Assembly (NCBI RefSeq): GCF_000949385.2
Contig: NZ_JYKO02000001.1
Location: 638,161 to 702,160 of the forward strand
DNA from: Pseudomonas sp. LFM046
GTDB lineage: Bacteria > Pseudomonadota > Gammaproteobacteria > Pseudomonadales > Pseudomonadaceae
Reading direction: 5' to 3'
DNA: 64,000 bases
Shown here: positions 26,038 through 33,583 of the stretch, piece by piece
Layout of the letters: the number at the start of each line of letters is the position of its first letter
Position numbering within the stretch: the stretch's first letter is position 1
Position numbers and translations under genes: made by a program
The notes under the pieces: model-generated
Told to the model about the DNA's origin: nothing
What the model saw: only the letters and a program-made list of their open reading frames with translations
The model's database searches: none

Positions 26038-26649
26038 GTGGACCCCATAGCCGTAATCGACTTCGAGACCACCGGCGTCACGCCGGGCAGCCAATGCCGC
26101 GCCACTGAAATCGGCGTGGTCATCCTGGAGGGCGGGCGCATCGTCGACCGCTACCAGAGCCTGATGAACGCTGGGGTTCCTGTGCCCGCGTTCATCCAGG
26201 GCCTCACCGGCATCACCACGGCCATGCTGCGTGACGCTCCGCCGGTGGAACAGGTGATGGGGGAGGCGGCCGACTTCATCGGCGATCTGCCGTTGCTGGC
26301 GCACAACGCCTCCTTCGACCAGAAGTTCTGGGATTTCGAACTGGCCCGCATCGGGCGCACCCGCCGCCAAGCCTTCGCCTGCTCCCTGCTGTTGGCCCGC
26401 CGCCTGCTGCCCGAGGCGCCCAATCATAAGCTCGGCACCCTCAACACCTGGGCTCGCCTGCCCAACACCGGCAAGGCCCACCGTGCCCTGGCCGATGCCG
26501 AGATGGCCGCCAACCTCACCCTGCACATGGCCGAGCGCCTGCGGGACAAGCACGGGATAAACGAGGTTTCCCACAAGCTGTTCTGCAGCCTGCAGAAGGT
26601 GTCGGCGGCGAAGATTCCCGAGATCTTGAGGCGGCATCGGGAAGGCTGA
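26038..26649 (+). CDS. DnaQ-like 3'-5' exonuclease
   Basis: 203 residues with all three Exo motifs of the DEDDh family: VIDFETTG (ExoI), LLAHNASFDQKF (ExoII) and HRALADAEMAA (ExoIII). Related to the epsilon subunit and RNase T, it degrades DNA or RNA; the exact substrate is unknown. Start is GTG at 26038, in register with the motif only eight residues in. It lies 24 bp after the NYN gene. A REP-like hairpin separates it from the convergent Lrp-type gene. Confidence 0.88.
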   Translation: MDPIAVIDFETTGVTPGSQCRATEIGVVILEGGRIVDRYQSLMNAGVPVPAFIQGLTGITTAMLRDAPPVEQVMGEAADFIGDLPLLAHNASFDQKFWDFELARIGRTRRQAFACSLLLARRLLPEAPNHKLGTLNTWARLPNTGKAHRALADAEMAANLTLHMAERLRDKHGINEVSHKLFCSLQKVSAAKIPEILRRHREG

Positions 26650-26690
26650 TTGCCGCGCGTCGCGCTCCTGGTCAGCCTCCCCTCAAGCCT

Positions 26691-26713
26691 CGTAGGGTGG
26701 GCTTCAGCCCACC
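26691..26713. repeat. REP-like hairpin (GTAGGGTGGGCT type)
   Basis: CGTAGGGTGGGCTTCAGCCCACC folds as GGTGGGC-TTCA-GCCCACC. It sits between two convergent genes and shares its GTAGGGTGG head with the 58.64 kb element. Confidence 0.7.
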
Positions 26714-26724
26714 ATCCAGCCCTG

Positions 26725-27201
26725 TCAGCCTTTCACGGTCCTCAGCAGCTCCACCTTGCCGCGCTCCTGCAGCACCCCCGGAATCCGTTGCTCGAAGGAC
26801 GTGGAAAGAATCAGCGAGGTCTTGGTCGACCCGTATTGGGCGATCTGGTCGATCAGGTCCTGAAGCTCCGGCATCGAGGCGACCGCGGCCTTGATCAGCA
26901 GACAGGCATCGCCGGTCACGCGGTGGCAAAGGGTGAGCTGGGGGATCTTCTCCAGGGCTTCCTGGGTGCGCTTGTAATCGTGGTCGATGATGCGCAGCTC
27001 GATCACGCATTCGATGGGCAGGCCGATCTTCGCCAGGTCCACGCTGGCGTGGTAGCCGGTGATGATGCCGGCAGACTCCAGCTTGGCCACACGGTCGGCC
27101 ACCGCCGGCGGTGAGAGGTTGACCCGGCGCGCCAGGTCGGCGAAGGAAGCCCGGCCGTTCTCGATCAGGGCAGAAAGCAGCAGGCGGTCGTACTTGTCCA
27201 C
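26725..27201 (-). CDS. Lrp/AsnC-family transcriptional regulator (second)
   Basis: 158 residues: winged HTH (YDRLLLSALIENGRASFADL, VNLSPPAVADRVAKLES) and AsnC/RAM domain (about 65-150). It diverges from the YedA-type exporter gene across 162 bp, so the exporter is its probable target, an arrangement common for Lrp-type regulators of amino-acid or drug exporters. It is clearly distinct in sequence from the other Lrp-type protein at 15 kb. Confidence 0.93.
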   Translation of the reverse strand: MDKYDRLLLSALIENGRASFADLARRVNLSPPAVADRVAKLESAGIITGYHASVDLAKIGLPIECVIELRIIDHDYKRTQEALEKIPQLTLCHRVTGDACLLIKAAVASMPELQDLIDQIAQYGSTKTSLILSTSFEQRIPGVLQERGKVELLRTVKG

Positions 27202-27363
27202 AGGGACCTCCGGAAACGGCCTCCGTCGAATCGAAGGAGGAGGCCGCTGATTTCGATGGTTTCCAAAGTCGAGACGGGCTTCAAGCAGGTTTTCATCCTT
27301 ATTTTCCCGTCAGGGCCTTTCATAGAATAGACACCTCATTCCTGCCTGTGTCGAGTTCCGATC

Positions 27364-28290
27364 ATGCCCGCGCGCCGCTTTCCGCTCCTGCTCATAGGGG
27401 CATTCATCGCTCTCTATCTGATCTGGGGGTCGACCTACCTGGCGATCCGCATCGGCGTCGAATCCTGGCCGCCGCTGCTGATGGCCGGCATTCGCTTCGT
27501 CATCGCCGGGGCCCTGATGTACGGCTTCCTGCGGTGGCGCGGGGTACCCAATCCGACCTGGCAGGAGTGGAAGTCCGCAGCCGCCATTGGCTTCCTGCTG
27601 CTCAGTTGCGGCAACGGCGGCGTGACCCTGGCGGAGGACCTCGGTGTGGCCTCCGGCGTCGCGGCCCTGGCCGTGGCCACGGTGCCGCTGTTCGCCCTGC
27701 TGTTCGGGCTGATCTGGGGCCAGCGCACCAGCCGACTGGAATGGGCCGGTATCGTCCTCGGCCTGGCGGGCATCGGCTTGCTCAACCTCGGTTCCAACCT
27801 CCAGGCCAGCCCCATCGGCGCGGCCCTGATCATCTTCGCCGCGGCAGCCTGGTCGTTTGGCTCCATGTGGAGCAAGAACCTCAAGCTCCCCGCCGGGCCC
27901 ATGGCCAGTGCGGTGGAAATGCTCGCCGGTGGCGTGGCCCTGCTGGCCGGCAGCCTGCTTAGTGGCGAGCGCATGGTCGCCGCCCCGACCCTGGCCGGCT
28001 GGGGGGCGCTGGCCTACCTGGTCGTCTTCGGTTCCATCATTGCCTTCAGCTCCTACCTCTACCTGCTGAAGAACGTGCGCCCCGCTGCAGCCACCAGCTA
28101 CGCCTACGTCAATCCGGTGGTGGCCGTGCTGCTGGGCATCGCCTTCGCGGGGGAAACCATCGGCATCGAGGAAAGCCTGGCGATGCTGGTGATCATCGGT
28201 GCCGTGGTGCTGATCGGCCTGCCGCAGTGGCGCGACCGCAAGGAAGACAAGCCAGTCAAGGACGAAGGGCTGCAAGAGCAGACCAGCTGA
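27364..28290 (+). CDS. yedA: EamA/DMT-family exporter, YedA type
   Basis: 308 residues, ten predicted membrane helices in two EamA repeats (about 10-140 and 150-290). The N-terminal IALYLIWGSTYLAIRIGVES and the C-terminal TSYAYVNPVVAVLLGIAFAG closely resemble E. coli YedA. The family exports metabolites or drugs; substrate unknown. It is divergent from an Lrp-type regulator and upstream of rhlE by 49 bp, though rhlE seems to have its own -10-like TAGAAT. Confidence 0.9.
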   Translation: MPARRFPLLLIGAFIALYLIWGSTYLAIRIGVESWPPLLMAGIRFVIAGALMYGFLRWRGVPNPTWQEWKSAAAIGFLLLSCGNGGVTLAEDLGVASGVAALAVATVPLFALLFGLIWGQRTSRLEWAGIVLGLAGIGLLNLGSNLQASPIGAALIIFAAAAWSFGSMWSKNLKLPAGPMASAVEMLAGGVALLAGSLLSGERMVAAPTLAGWGALAYLVVFGSIIAFSSYLYLLKNVRPAAATSYAYVNPVVAVLLGIAFAGETIGIEESLAMLVIIGAVVLIGLPQWRDRKEDKPVKDEGLQEQTS

Positions 28291-28339
28291 TCACGGTGGG
28301 GGCGGCCGGCCTGATAGAATCGCGCCTTTTCCGCACACT

Positions 28340-29680
28340 ATGGCTGCCCCGATGACCTTCGCCTCCCTCGGCCTGATCGAACCCCTGCTGCGCACCACCG
28401 AAGCGCTCGGCTACCAGACCCCATCGCCGGTGCAGGCCGAGGCGATCCCCGCCGTCCTCAAGGGCCGTGACCTGATGGCCGCGGCCCAGACCGGCACCGG
28501 CAAGACCGCCGGTTTCGCCCTGCCGCTGCTCCAGCGCCTGACCCACGAAGGCCCTCAGGTGGCCAGCAACTCGGTGCGCGCCCTGGTGCTGGTGCCGACC
28601 CGCGAACTGGCCGAACAGGTCAATGAGAGCTTCCGCGTCTACGGCCAGCACCTGCCGCTGCGCAACTACGCGGTCTACGGCGGCGTCAGCATCAACCCGC
28701 AGATGATGAAGCTGCGCAAGGGCATCGACATCCTCGTCGCCACCCCGGGCCGGCTGCTCGACCTGTATCGCCAGAACGCCGTGAAGTTCAACCAGCTCCA
28801 GACGCTGGTGCTGGACGAGGCCGACCGCATGCTCGACCTGGGCTTTGCCCGCGAGCTGGACGAACTCTTCGCCGCGCTGCCCAAGCGCCGCCAGACCCTG
28901 CTGTTCTCCGCCACCTTCTCCGACGCCATCCGCCAGATGGCCCGCGAGCTGCTGCGCGACCCGCTGTCCATCGAAGTCAGCCCGCGCAACGCCGCCGCCA
29001 AGAGCGTGCGCCAGTGGCTGATCCCGGTGGACAAGAAGCGCAAGAGCGAACTCTTCCTGCACCTGCTGGAGGATCGTGGCTGGGACCAGGTGCTGGTCTT
29101 CGTCAAGACTCGCAAGGGCGTTGACCAGCTGGTGGATGAACTCCAGGCCCGTGGCGTCAGCGCCGACTCCATCCACGGCGACAAGCCCCAGCCGTCTCGC
29201 CTGCGCGCCCTGCAGCGCTTCAAGGCGGGCGAAGTGCAGATACTGGTGGCCACCGACGTAGCCGCCCGTGGCCTGGACATCGACGACCTGCCGCTGGTGG
29301 TCAACTTCGACCTGCCCATCGTGGCCGAGGATTACGTGCACCGCATCGGCCGTACCGGCCGCGCGGGTGCTACCGGTGAGGCGGTGTCCCTGGTCTGCGC
29401 TGACGAAGTGCAGCTGCTGGCGGCCATCGAGGTGCTGATTCGCCAGACCATCCAGCGCCGCGACGAGCCGGATTTCTTCCCCGACCACCGGGTGCCCATG
29501 ACCGATGCCACCGGTCAGGTGATCAAGAAGCCGAAGAAACCCAAGAAGCCCAAGGAACCCCAGGTCGCCGCTGGCAAGGCGGGCAAGGGTGCGGCCTTGG
29601 GGCGCTGGATCGACAGCGAGAAGCCCAAGGTCAAATCGGTGCGCAAGGCGCCGGGGTTTGGGAAGGCCAAGAAGGGCTGA
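28340..29680 (+). CDS. rhlE: DEAD-box RNA helicase RhlE (RhlE1-like)
   Basis: 446 residues. Q motif and FASLGLIEPLLR start, Walker A AQTGTGKT, PTRELAEQV, LVLDEADRMLD, FSATF, VFVKTRKGVD, ATDVAARGLDI and HRIGRTGRAG. The C-terminal tail (about 385-446) is basic and Lys/Pro-rich (KKPKKPKKPKEP), likely for RNA or ribosome contact. By neighbourhood it corresponds to the helicase called RhlE1 in P. aeruginosa. The true start may be the ATG four codons later (28352); neither has a good Shine-Dalgarno. Confidence 0.95.
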   Translation: MAAPMTFASLGLIEPLLRTTEALGYQTPSPVQAEAIPAVLKGRDLMAAAQTGTGKTAGFALPLLQRLTHEGPQVASNSVRALVLVPTRELAEQVNESFRVYGQHLPLRNYAVYGGVSINPQMMKLRKGIDILVATPGRLLDLYRQNAVKFNQLQTLVLDEADRMLDLGFARELDELFAALPKRRQTLLFSATFSDAIRQMARELLRDPLSIEVSPRNAAAKSVRQWLIPVDKKRKSELFLHLLEDRGWDQVLVFVKTRKGVDQLVDELQARGVSADSIHGDKPQPSRLRALQRFKAGEVQILVATDVAARGLDIDDLPLVVNFDLPIVAEDYVHRIGRTGRAGATGEAVSLVCADEVQLLAAIEVLIRQTIQRRDEPDFFPDHRVPMTDATGQVIKKPKKPKKPKEPQVAAGKAGKGAALGRWIDSEKPKVKSVRKAPGFGKAKKG

Positions 29681-29691
29681 TCCGCGTTTGG

Positions 29692-29721
29692 GCGTCACCC
29701 TTTTGTGGCATTGGGTGACGC
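29692..29721. repeat. Stem-loop after rhlE
   Basis: Perfect 9-bp arms GCGTCACCC/GGGTGACGC with a 12-nt loop, 11 bp after the rhlE stop. No T-tract follows in either direction, so it is a REP-like or mRNA 3'-end-protecting hairpin more than a classic terminator. Confidence 0.55.
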
Positions 29722-29819
29722 TTCGCAGGGCAGGGGAGCTCCGGGCGGGAACGGGCTGGCACCAGGTACCCCCGTCCTAGAGGGGCTGCCAAGGCTTTCA
29801 GGATATTGGCTCATTTCCT

Positions 29820-29852
29820 GCATTTCTGTGCGAAATGCTGAACGCCTATAGT
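29820..29852 (+). promoter_or_regulatory. Inverted repeat and possible promoter of the LuxR-type gene
   Basis: GCATTTC-TGTGC-GAAATGC (29820-29838) is a perfect 7-bp palindrome that would cover the -35 region of a TATAGT hexamer at 29847-29852. The LuxR-type start lies 36 bp further on. It could be the regulator's own site or that of another factor; the -35 sequence itself is weak. Confidence 0.4.
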
Positions 29853-29887
29853 GATTGAAGCGCAGCCCACCCTCAGGCATCGCCCAC

Positions 29888-30712
29888 ATGCGCCACAAGG
29901 AACTCAAACACTGGACCTCCGGTGTCGCCCACCTGTTCGCCCAGCCGGCTGGCCGGGCTCGGCTGCTCGGCCTCAGCCAATGGCTGCAGCAGATCTGCCC
30001 GGTCGATCACTTCGTCCTCTTCGTCTACGAAGGCAACCACCGGCCGCTGGCCCTGTTCGACACCTTCCCGCCGGACAAGCGCCACGTCTATGTGGAGGAC
30101 TACCAGGTCGGCCCCTACCTGCTCGACCCCTTCTACCTCGCCTGCACCCGCAACCAGGCTCCGGGCCTCTGGCGCCTGCGTCAGTTCGCCCCGGACCACT
30201 TCTACCTGGGCGAGTACTACGTCACCTACTACCAACAGACCGGCCTGACCGAGGAAATCGCCTTCTTCATCGACCTCGCTTCTGGCGGCAAGGCCGTGCT
30301 TTCGCTGATGCGTGGCACCGCCAATCCGGCCTACAGCCGCGACGAGATGCAAATGCTGGACTGCGCCCAAGCCGTGGTGAACCAGGTGGTGAATGAAGCC
30401 TGGGAACTCTGCCGCGCCCACGCCCCGCGCCCGGCGCAGGACCTGGACTACAAGATCCGCGAAGCCTTCGACCAGTTCGGCGCCCACGTGCTGACCGCCC
30501 GCGAGCAGGAAGTGGTGCAGATGCTCCTGCGGGGCCACTCCAGCGCCTCGGTGGCCGAGCACCTGGCCATCAGCCCGGGAACGGTGAAGATCCATCGCAA
30601 GAACATCTACGCCAAGCTGGGCATTGGCAGTCAGTCGGAGCTGCTGGGGCTGTTCGTGCGGGAACTCGCCGGCCAGCGGGACGAGCCGGAGCCCTTGCGC
30701 ACGGCGGTCTAG
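29888..30712 (+). CDS. LuxR-type HTH transcriptional regulator
   Basis: 274 residues. A C-terminal GerE/LuxR HTH (about 200-262) includes LTAREQEVVQMLLRG, ASVAEHLAISPGTVKIHRKN and IYAKLGIGSQSELL. The N-terminal two thirds (YEGNHRPLALFDTFPPD, YLLDPFYLACTRNQAPGLWR) is not a receiver domain or an autoinducer-binding domain I recognise, so it is probably an unclassified ligand-sensing domain. It precedes the amine-type ABC/ALDH operon in the same orientation and is the best candidate regulator. ATG 29888 is chosen over an upstream TTG. Confidence 0.88.
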   Translation: MRHKELKHWTSGVAHLFAQPAGRARLLGLSQWLQQICPVDHFVLFVYEGNHRPLALFDTFPPDKRHVYVEDYQVGPYLLDPFYLACTRNQAPGLWRLRQFAPDHFYLGEYYVTYYQQTGLTEEIAFFIDLASGGKAVLSLMRGTANPAYSRDEMQMLDCAQAVVNQVVNEAWELCRAHAPRPAQDLDYKIREAFDQFGAHVLTAREQEVVQMLLRGHSSASVAEHLAISPGTVKIHRKNIYAKLGIGSQSELLGLFVRELAGQRDEPEPLRTAV

Positions 30713-30794
30713 GCTTATTGCGATTGGCGATTAGCGGTGACTGATCAATAACCGTACAGCGTGAGGAGAGCCAGGCACCATCAGCTTTCCAGCG

Positions 30795-30850
30795 CCCTGC
30801 CCACGATTTATCCACAACCCTTTGCACAGAATCTGTGGGCAGGGTTGTGG
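30795..30850. promoter_or_regulatory. DnaA box within competing palindromes
   Basis: A perfect DnaA box TTATCCACA (30808-30816) is embedded in two mutually exclusive inverted repeats. One is CCCTGCCCAC/GTGGGCAGGG (30795-30804, 30835-30844); the other is CCACAACCCT/AGGGTTGTGG (30812-30821, 30841-30850). An inner CACAG-AAT-CTGTG lies at 30825-30837. The 30713-31163 stretch carries no supported gene; it holds this element, a REP pair and the element at 31036. Confidence 0.55.
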
Positions 30851-30946
30851 GGGCGAATTCATTCGCTATGGGCAACACCGTTGCCCCTGGGGAATCTGCA
30901 GGGCAGACCTGCGGCCTGCTTGGCGAATGAATTCGCCCCTACAAGG
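30846..30946. repeat. REP pair (BIME) of the GGGCGAATTCATTCGC family
   Basis: Two inverted copies, GGGGGCGAATTCATTCGC and GCGAATGAATTCGCCCC, flank about 65 bp containing GGGCAAC/GTTGCCC and GCAGGGCAGACCTGC. The whole 100-bp layout recurs at 50797-50895, including a shared GGCCTGCTTGGCGAATGAATTCGCCCCTACAAGG right half. Confidence 0.85.
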
Positions 30947-31035
30947 AAATGCGCCCTCAGGTGGGGCGCTGCTCAGAAATCAAACACTTGCTTCAAAGCC
31001 GCGCCCCGAGCGGCCTGCAGCCGGTCATCCATAAC

Positions 31036-31069
31036 TTATCCACATCCCGCTCCACAGTTTCTGTGGAGC
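31036..31069. promoter_or_regulatory. Second DnaA box plus hairpin
   Basis: A second perfect TTATCCACA (31036-31044) is followed after 4 bp by the palindrome GCTCCACAG-TTT-CTGTGGAGC (31049-31069). It repeats the DnaA-box-then-CACAG/CTGTG layout found 228 bp upstream, and lies about 95 bp before the ABC transporter start. Confidence 0.55.
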
Positions 31070-31163
31070 ACGCGCCTATCCCCGGAGGGATATATACAGC
31101 CGAAAACCGCCATTGCTAGCGTGTTGCCACATGCCCATAACACCTGAAAACAAGGGGCCGGCC

Positions 31164-32282
31164 GTGAGCGATGCAGGCGAGTTCTTCGATATCGAGTTCC
31201 GCAATGTGGTCAAGCGCTATGGCGCGGTGGCTGCGGTCAATGGCCTGAACTTCAGGGTGCGGCGCGGTTCGTTTCATTCCTTCCTCGGCAGCTCCGGCTG
31301 CGGCAAGACCACCACCCTGCGGATGATCGCCGGCTTCGAGCAGCCCACGGCGGGGGAGGTGCTGCTGGCCGGGCGTTCGGTGGCCGGGGTGCCGGCGCAC
31401 CAGCGGCCGGTGAACATGGTGTTCCAGAGTTATGCACTGTTCCCCCACCTCTCGGTGGCGGAGAACATCGCCTACGGCCTGCGCTACCACCAGCCACGCC
31501 CGGACCGCGCCGAACAGCGCCGCCTGGCGGACGAGGCGCTGGAGATGGTGCGCCTGTCCGGCTTCGGCCAGCGCAAGCCCCACGAACTGTCCGGCGGCCA
31601 GCAGCAGCGGGTGGCCCTGGCTCGCGCCCTGGTGAACAAGCCCACGGTGCTGCTGCTGGATGAGCCCCTGGCGGCACTGGACCGCAAGCTGCGCAAGGAG
31701 ATGCAGTCCGAACTGCTGCGCCTGCAGCGGGAGGTGGGCATCACCTTCGTGCTGGTCACCCACGACCAGGAAGAGGCCCTGTCCATGAGCGACAGCATCA
31801 GCGTCATGCAGGACGGCCAGATCCTCCAGAGCGCCAGCCCCGAGCAACTCTACGAAACCCCCGCGAGCCGCTACGTGGCGGACTTCATCGGCGAATCCAA
31901 CCTGTTCGACGGCACCGTGCGGCGCATCGAGGATGGCCGGGTCCTGCTGGAAACCACCCACGGCCTGCACCTGGCCAGTCCGCAGACGCCCACCGGCCCG
32001 ACCCTCAAGGCGTGCGAGCCGGGCTGCATTGCGGTGCGGCCGGAGCTGATCGCCATCGGCGCCGGCGAAGAGTCTCTGGCCCGCGAGATCAGCCTGCCTG
32101 GCGAAGTGGTGGACCGCATCTACCTGGGCAACCTCACCGAGTACCGGGTGCGCACCGAGCCTTTCGGCATCGTCTGCGTGCGGGTGCCGCGACACGGCAA
32201 GCACGAGCGCTCGGCCTTCGAGCACGGGTCGCCGGTCAGGATCGGCTGGGATCAGGCGAGCGGTCTTGCGATGACGTTGTAG
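31164..32282 (+). CDS. PotA-like ABC importer ATPase
   Basis: 372 residues. Walker A GSSGCGKTTTLRMIAG, Q-loop in NMVFQSYALFPHLS, signature LSGGQQQRVALARAL, Walker B LLLDEPLAALD, H-loop VTHDQEEALSMSD, then a TOBE domain (about 285-365). This architecture is that of the spermidine/putrescine/iron (CUT1-like) importers. GTG 31164 is chosen for the AAGGGG about 7 nt upstream; ATG 31131 in the same frame lacks a ribosome-binding site. First gene of a five-gene operon running to 36796. Confidence 0.92.
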   Translation: MSDAGEFFDIEFRNVVKRYGAVAAVNGLNFRVRRGSFHSFLGSSGCGKTTTLRMIAGFEQPTAGEVLLAGRSVAGVPAHQRPVNMVFQSYALFPHLSVAENIAYGLRYHQPRPDRAEQRRLADEALEMVRLSGFGQRKPHELSGGQQQRVALARALVNKPTVLLLDEPLAALDRKLRKEMQSELLRLQREVGITFVLVTHDQEEALSMSDSISVMQDGQILQSASPEQLYETPASRYVADFIGESNLFDGTVRRIEDGRVLLETTHGLHLASPQTPTGPTLKACEPGCIAVRPELIAIGAGEESLAREISLPGEVVDRIYLGNLTEYRVRTEPFGIVCVRVPRHGKHERSAFEHGSPVRIGWDQASGLAMTL

Positions 32283-32337
32283 CGCACGAGAAGCAGTACG
32301 GAACGGATAACACCAACCCTCAAAGCAGGTGGCAGCA

Positions 32338-33483
32338 ATGGATCGGAAAGACTTCATCAAGCAACTGCGCAGTTGGCAGAACGGCTCCATCAGCCGTCGC
32401 GAGTTTCTCGGCCGTACCGGCCTGGGCCTGGCAATGGCGGTGATGGCCGCCAATATGCCGGGGCTCCTGACCAGCAACCGGGCCTTCGCCGCCGAGAAGG
32501 GCTCGATCGGCGACCGCGTCGTGCTGGCCACCTGGCCGAACTACCACAACCCCGAGAACTTCGCCGCCTTCGCCGAGCAGACCGGCGCCCAGGTGCAGAT
32601 GAACGTCTTCGGCTCCAACGAGGAGATGCTCGCCAAGCTCCAGGCCGGCGGCAGCGGCTGGGATGTCTTCGTACCCACCAACTACACCATCAGTACCTAT
32701 GCCGAACTGGGGCTGATCGAGCCGCTGGACCTGTCGCGCATTCCCAACTTCGACGCCGCTTCCTACGAGAAGCGCTTCATGGAGCAGGGCGTCGTCAACG
32801 GCAAGACCTACGCCGTACCGAAGGACTGGGGCACCACCGGCTTCGTCTACGACAGCAAGAAGCTCAAGGCCAGGCCCACCACCTGGAAGGAATTCTGGGA
32901 ACTGGCCCAAGGCGAGGCCACCGGCCGGGTGATGGTCCACGACTACCAGCTGACGGTGATCGGCAACGCCCTGAAGGCCTACGGCTACAGCTTCAACTCC
33001 ATCGATCCGAAGGAACTGGCCGATGCGGAGAAACTGCTGCTGGAGGTCAAGCCGCACCTGTTCGCGATCAACTCCGACTACCAGCCCTCCATGCGCAACG
33101 GCGATGCCTGGATGGCCATGTGCTGGACCGGCGACGCTTCGCAGCTGCACCGTGACCTGCCAGAAATGACCTATGTGCTGGGCCGCGAGGGTGGCGAGAT
33201 CTGGAGCGACTTCTTCGCCATTCCGAAGAGCGCCGAGCGGCGGGACGCGGCCTATGCGCTGATCAACTTCCTGCTCGACCCGAAGGTGAACAAACGTGAA
33301 GTGGAAGCCCACGGTTATCCCAGCGGCGACAAGCGGGTGGATGCCCTGCTGCCCAAGACCATGCTCGACGACCCGATCATGTACCCGGCCGCCGACTTGC
33401 TCAGCGCCCTGGAGTTCGGCGCCGCCGCGACCCTGACCAGCCCGGCGCGAGCGGAGCTGATGGCGCGCTTCAAGGCGGCCTGA
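32338..33483 (+). CDS. PotD-like polyamine-type binding protein (Tat signal)
   Basis: 381 residues. A twin-arginine signal (SRREFLGRTGLGLAMAVMAA, about 19-52) replaces the usual Sec signal. The mature part has spermidine/putrescine-binding-protein features: VLATWPNYHNPENFAAFAEQ, GSGWDVFVPTNYTISTYAEL, KDWGTTGFVYDSKKL and NGDAWMAMCWTGDASQLHRD. Polyamine or related amine binding is likely but unproven. ATG 32338 follows an AGGTGG-type ribosome-binding site. A perfect REP hairpin lies between this gene and the permease genes. Confidence 0.9.
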   Translation: MDRKDFIKQLRSWQNGSISRREFLGRTGLGLAMAVMAANMPGLLTSNRAFAAEKGSIGDRVVLATWPNYHNPENFAAFAEQTGAQVQMNVFGSNEEMLAKLQAGGSGWDVFVPTNYTISTYAELGLIEPLDLSRIPNFDAASYEKRFMEQGVVNGKTYAVPKDWGTTGFVYDSKKLKARPTTWKEFWELAQGEATGRVMVHDYQLTVIGNALKAYGYSFNSIDPKELADAEKLLLEVKPHLFAINSDYQPSMRNGDAWMAMCWTGDASQLHRDLPEMTYVLGREGGEIWSDFFAIPKSAERRDAAYALINFLLDPKVNKREVEAHGYPSGDKRVDALLPKTMLDDPIMYPAADLLSALEFGAAATLTSPARAELMARFKAA

Positions 33484-33497
33484 TCGGCAATGCCCTC

Positions 33498-33549
33498 GTA
33501 GGAGCGAGCTCTGCTCGCGAACCGCTTCGCGAGCAGAGCTCGCTCCTAC
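33498..33549. repeat. Perfect REP palindrome inside the ABC operon
   Basis: 24-bp arms (GTAGGAGCGAGCTCTGCTCGCGAA and its exact complement) around CCGC make a 52-bp perfect hairpin of the GTAGGAGCGAGC Pseudomonas REP type. It sits between the binding-protein stop and the first permease start, where such hairpins can stabilise the upstream mRNA and damp expression downstream. Confidence 0.9.
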
Positions 33550-33583
33550 CGGTGCCGTTTCCATGAACCGTAGGGAATCGTCC

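Noticed and set aside
30808-31044. Replication origin, on the strength of two DnaA boxes
   Set aside because: Only two boxes, no AT-rich unwinding stretch, and none of dnaA, dnaN, gidA or rpmH nearby.
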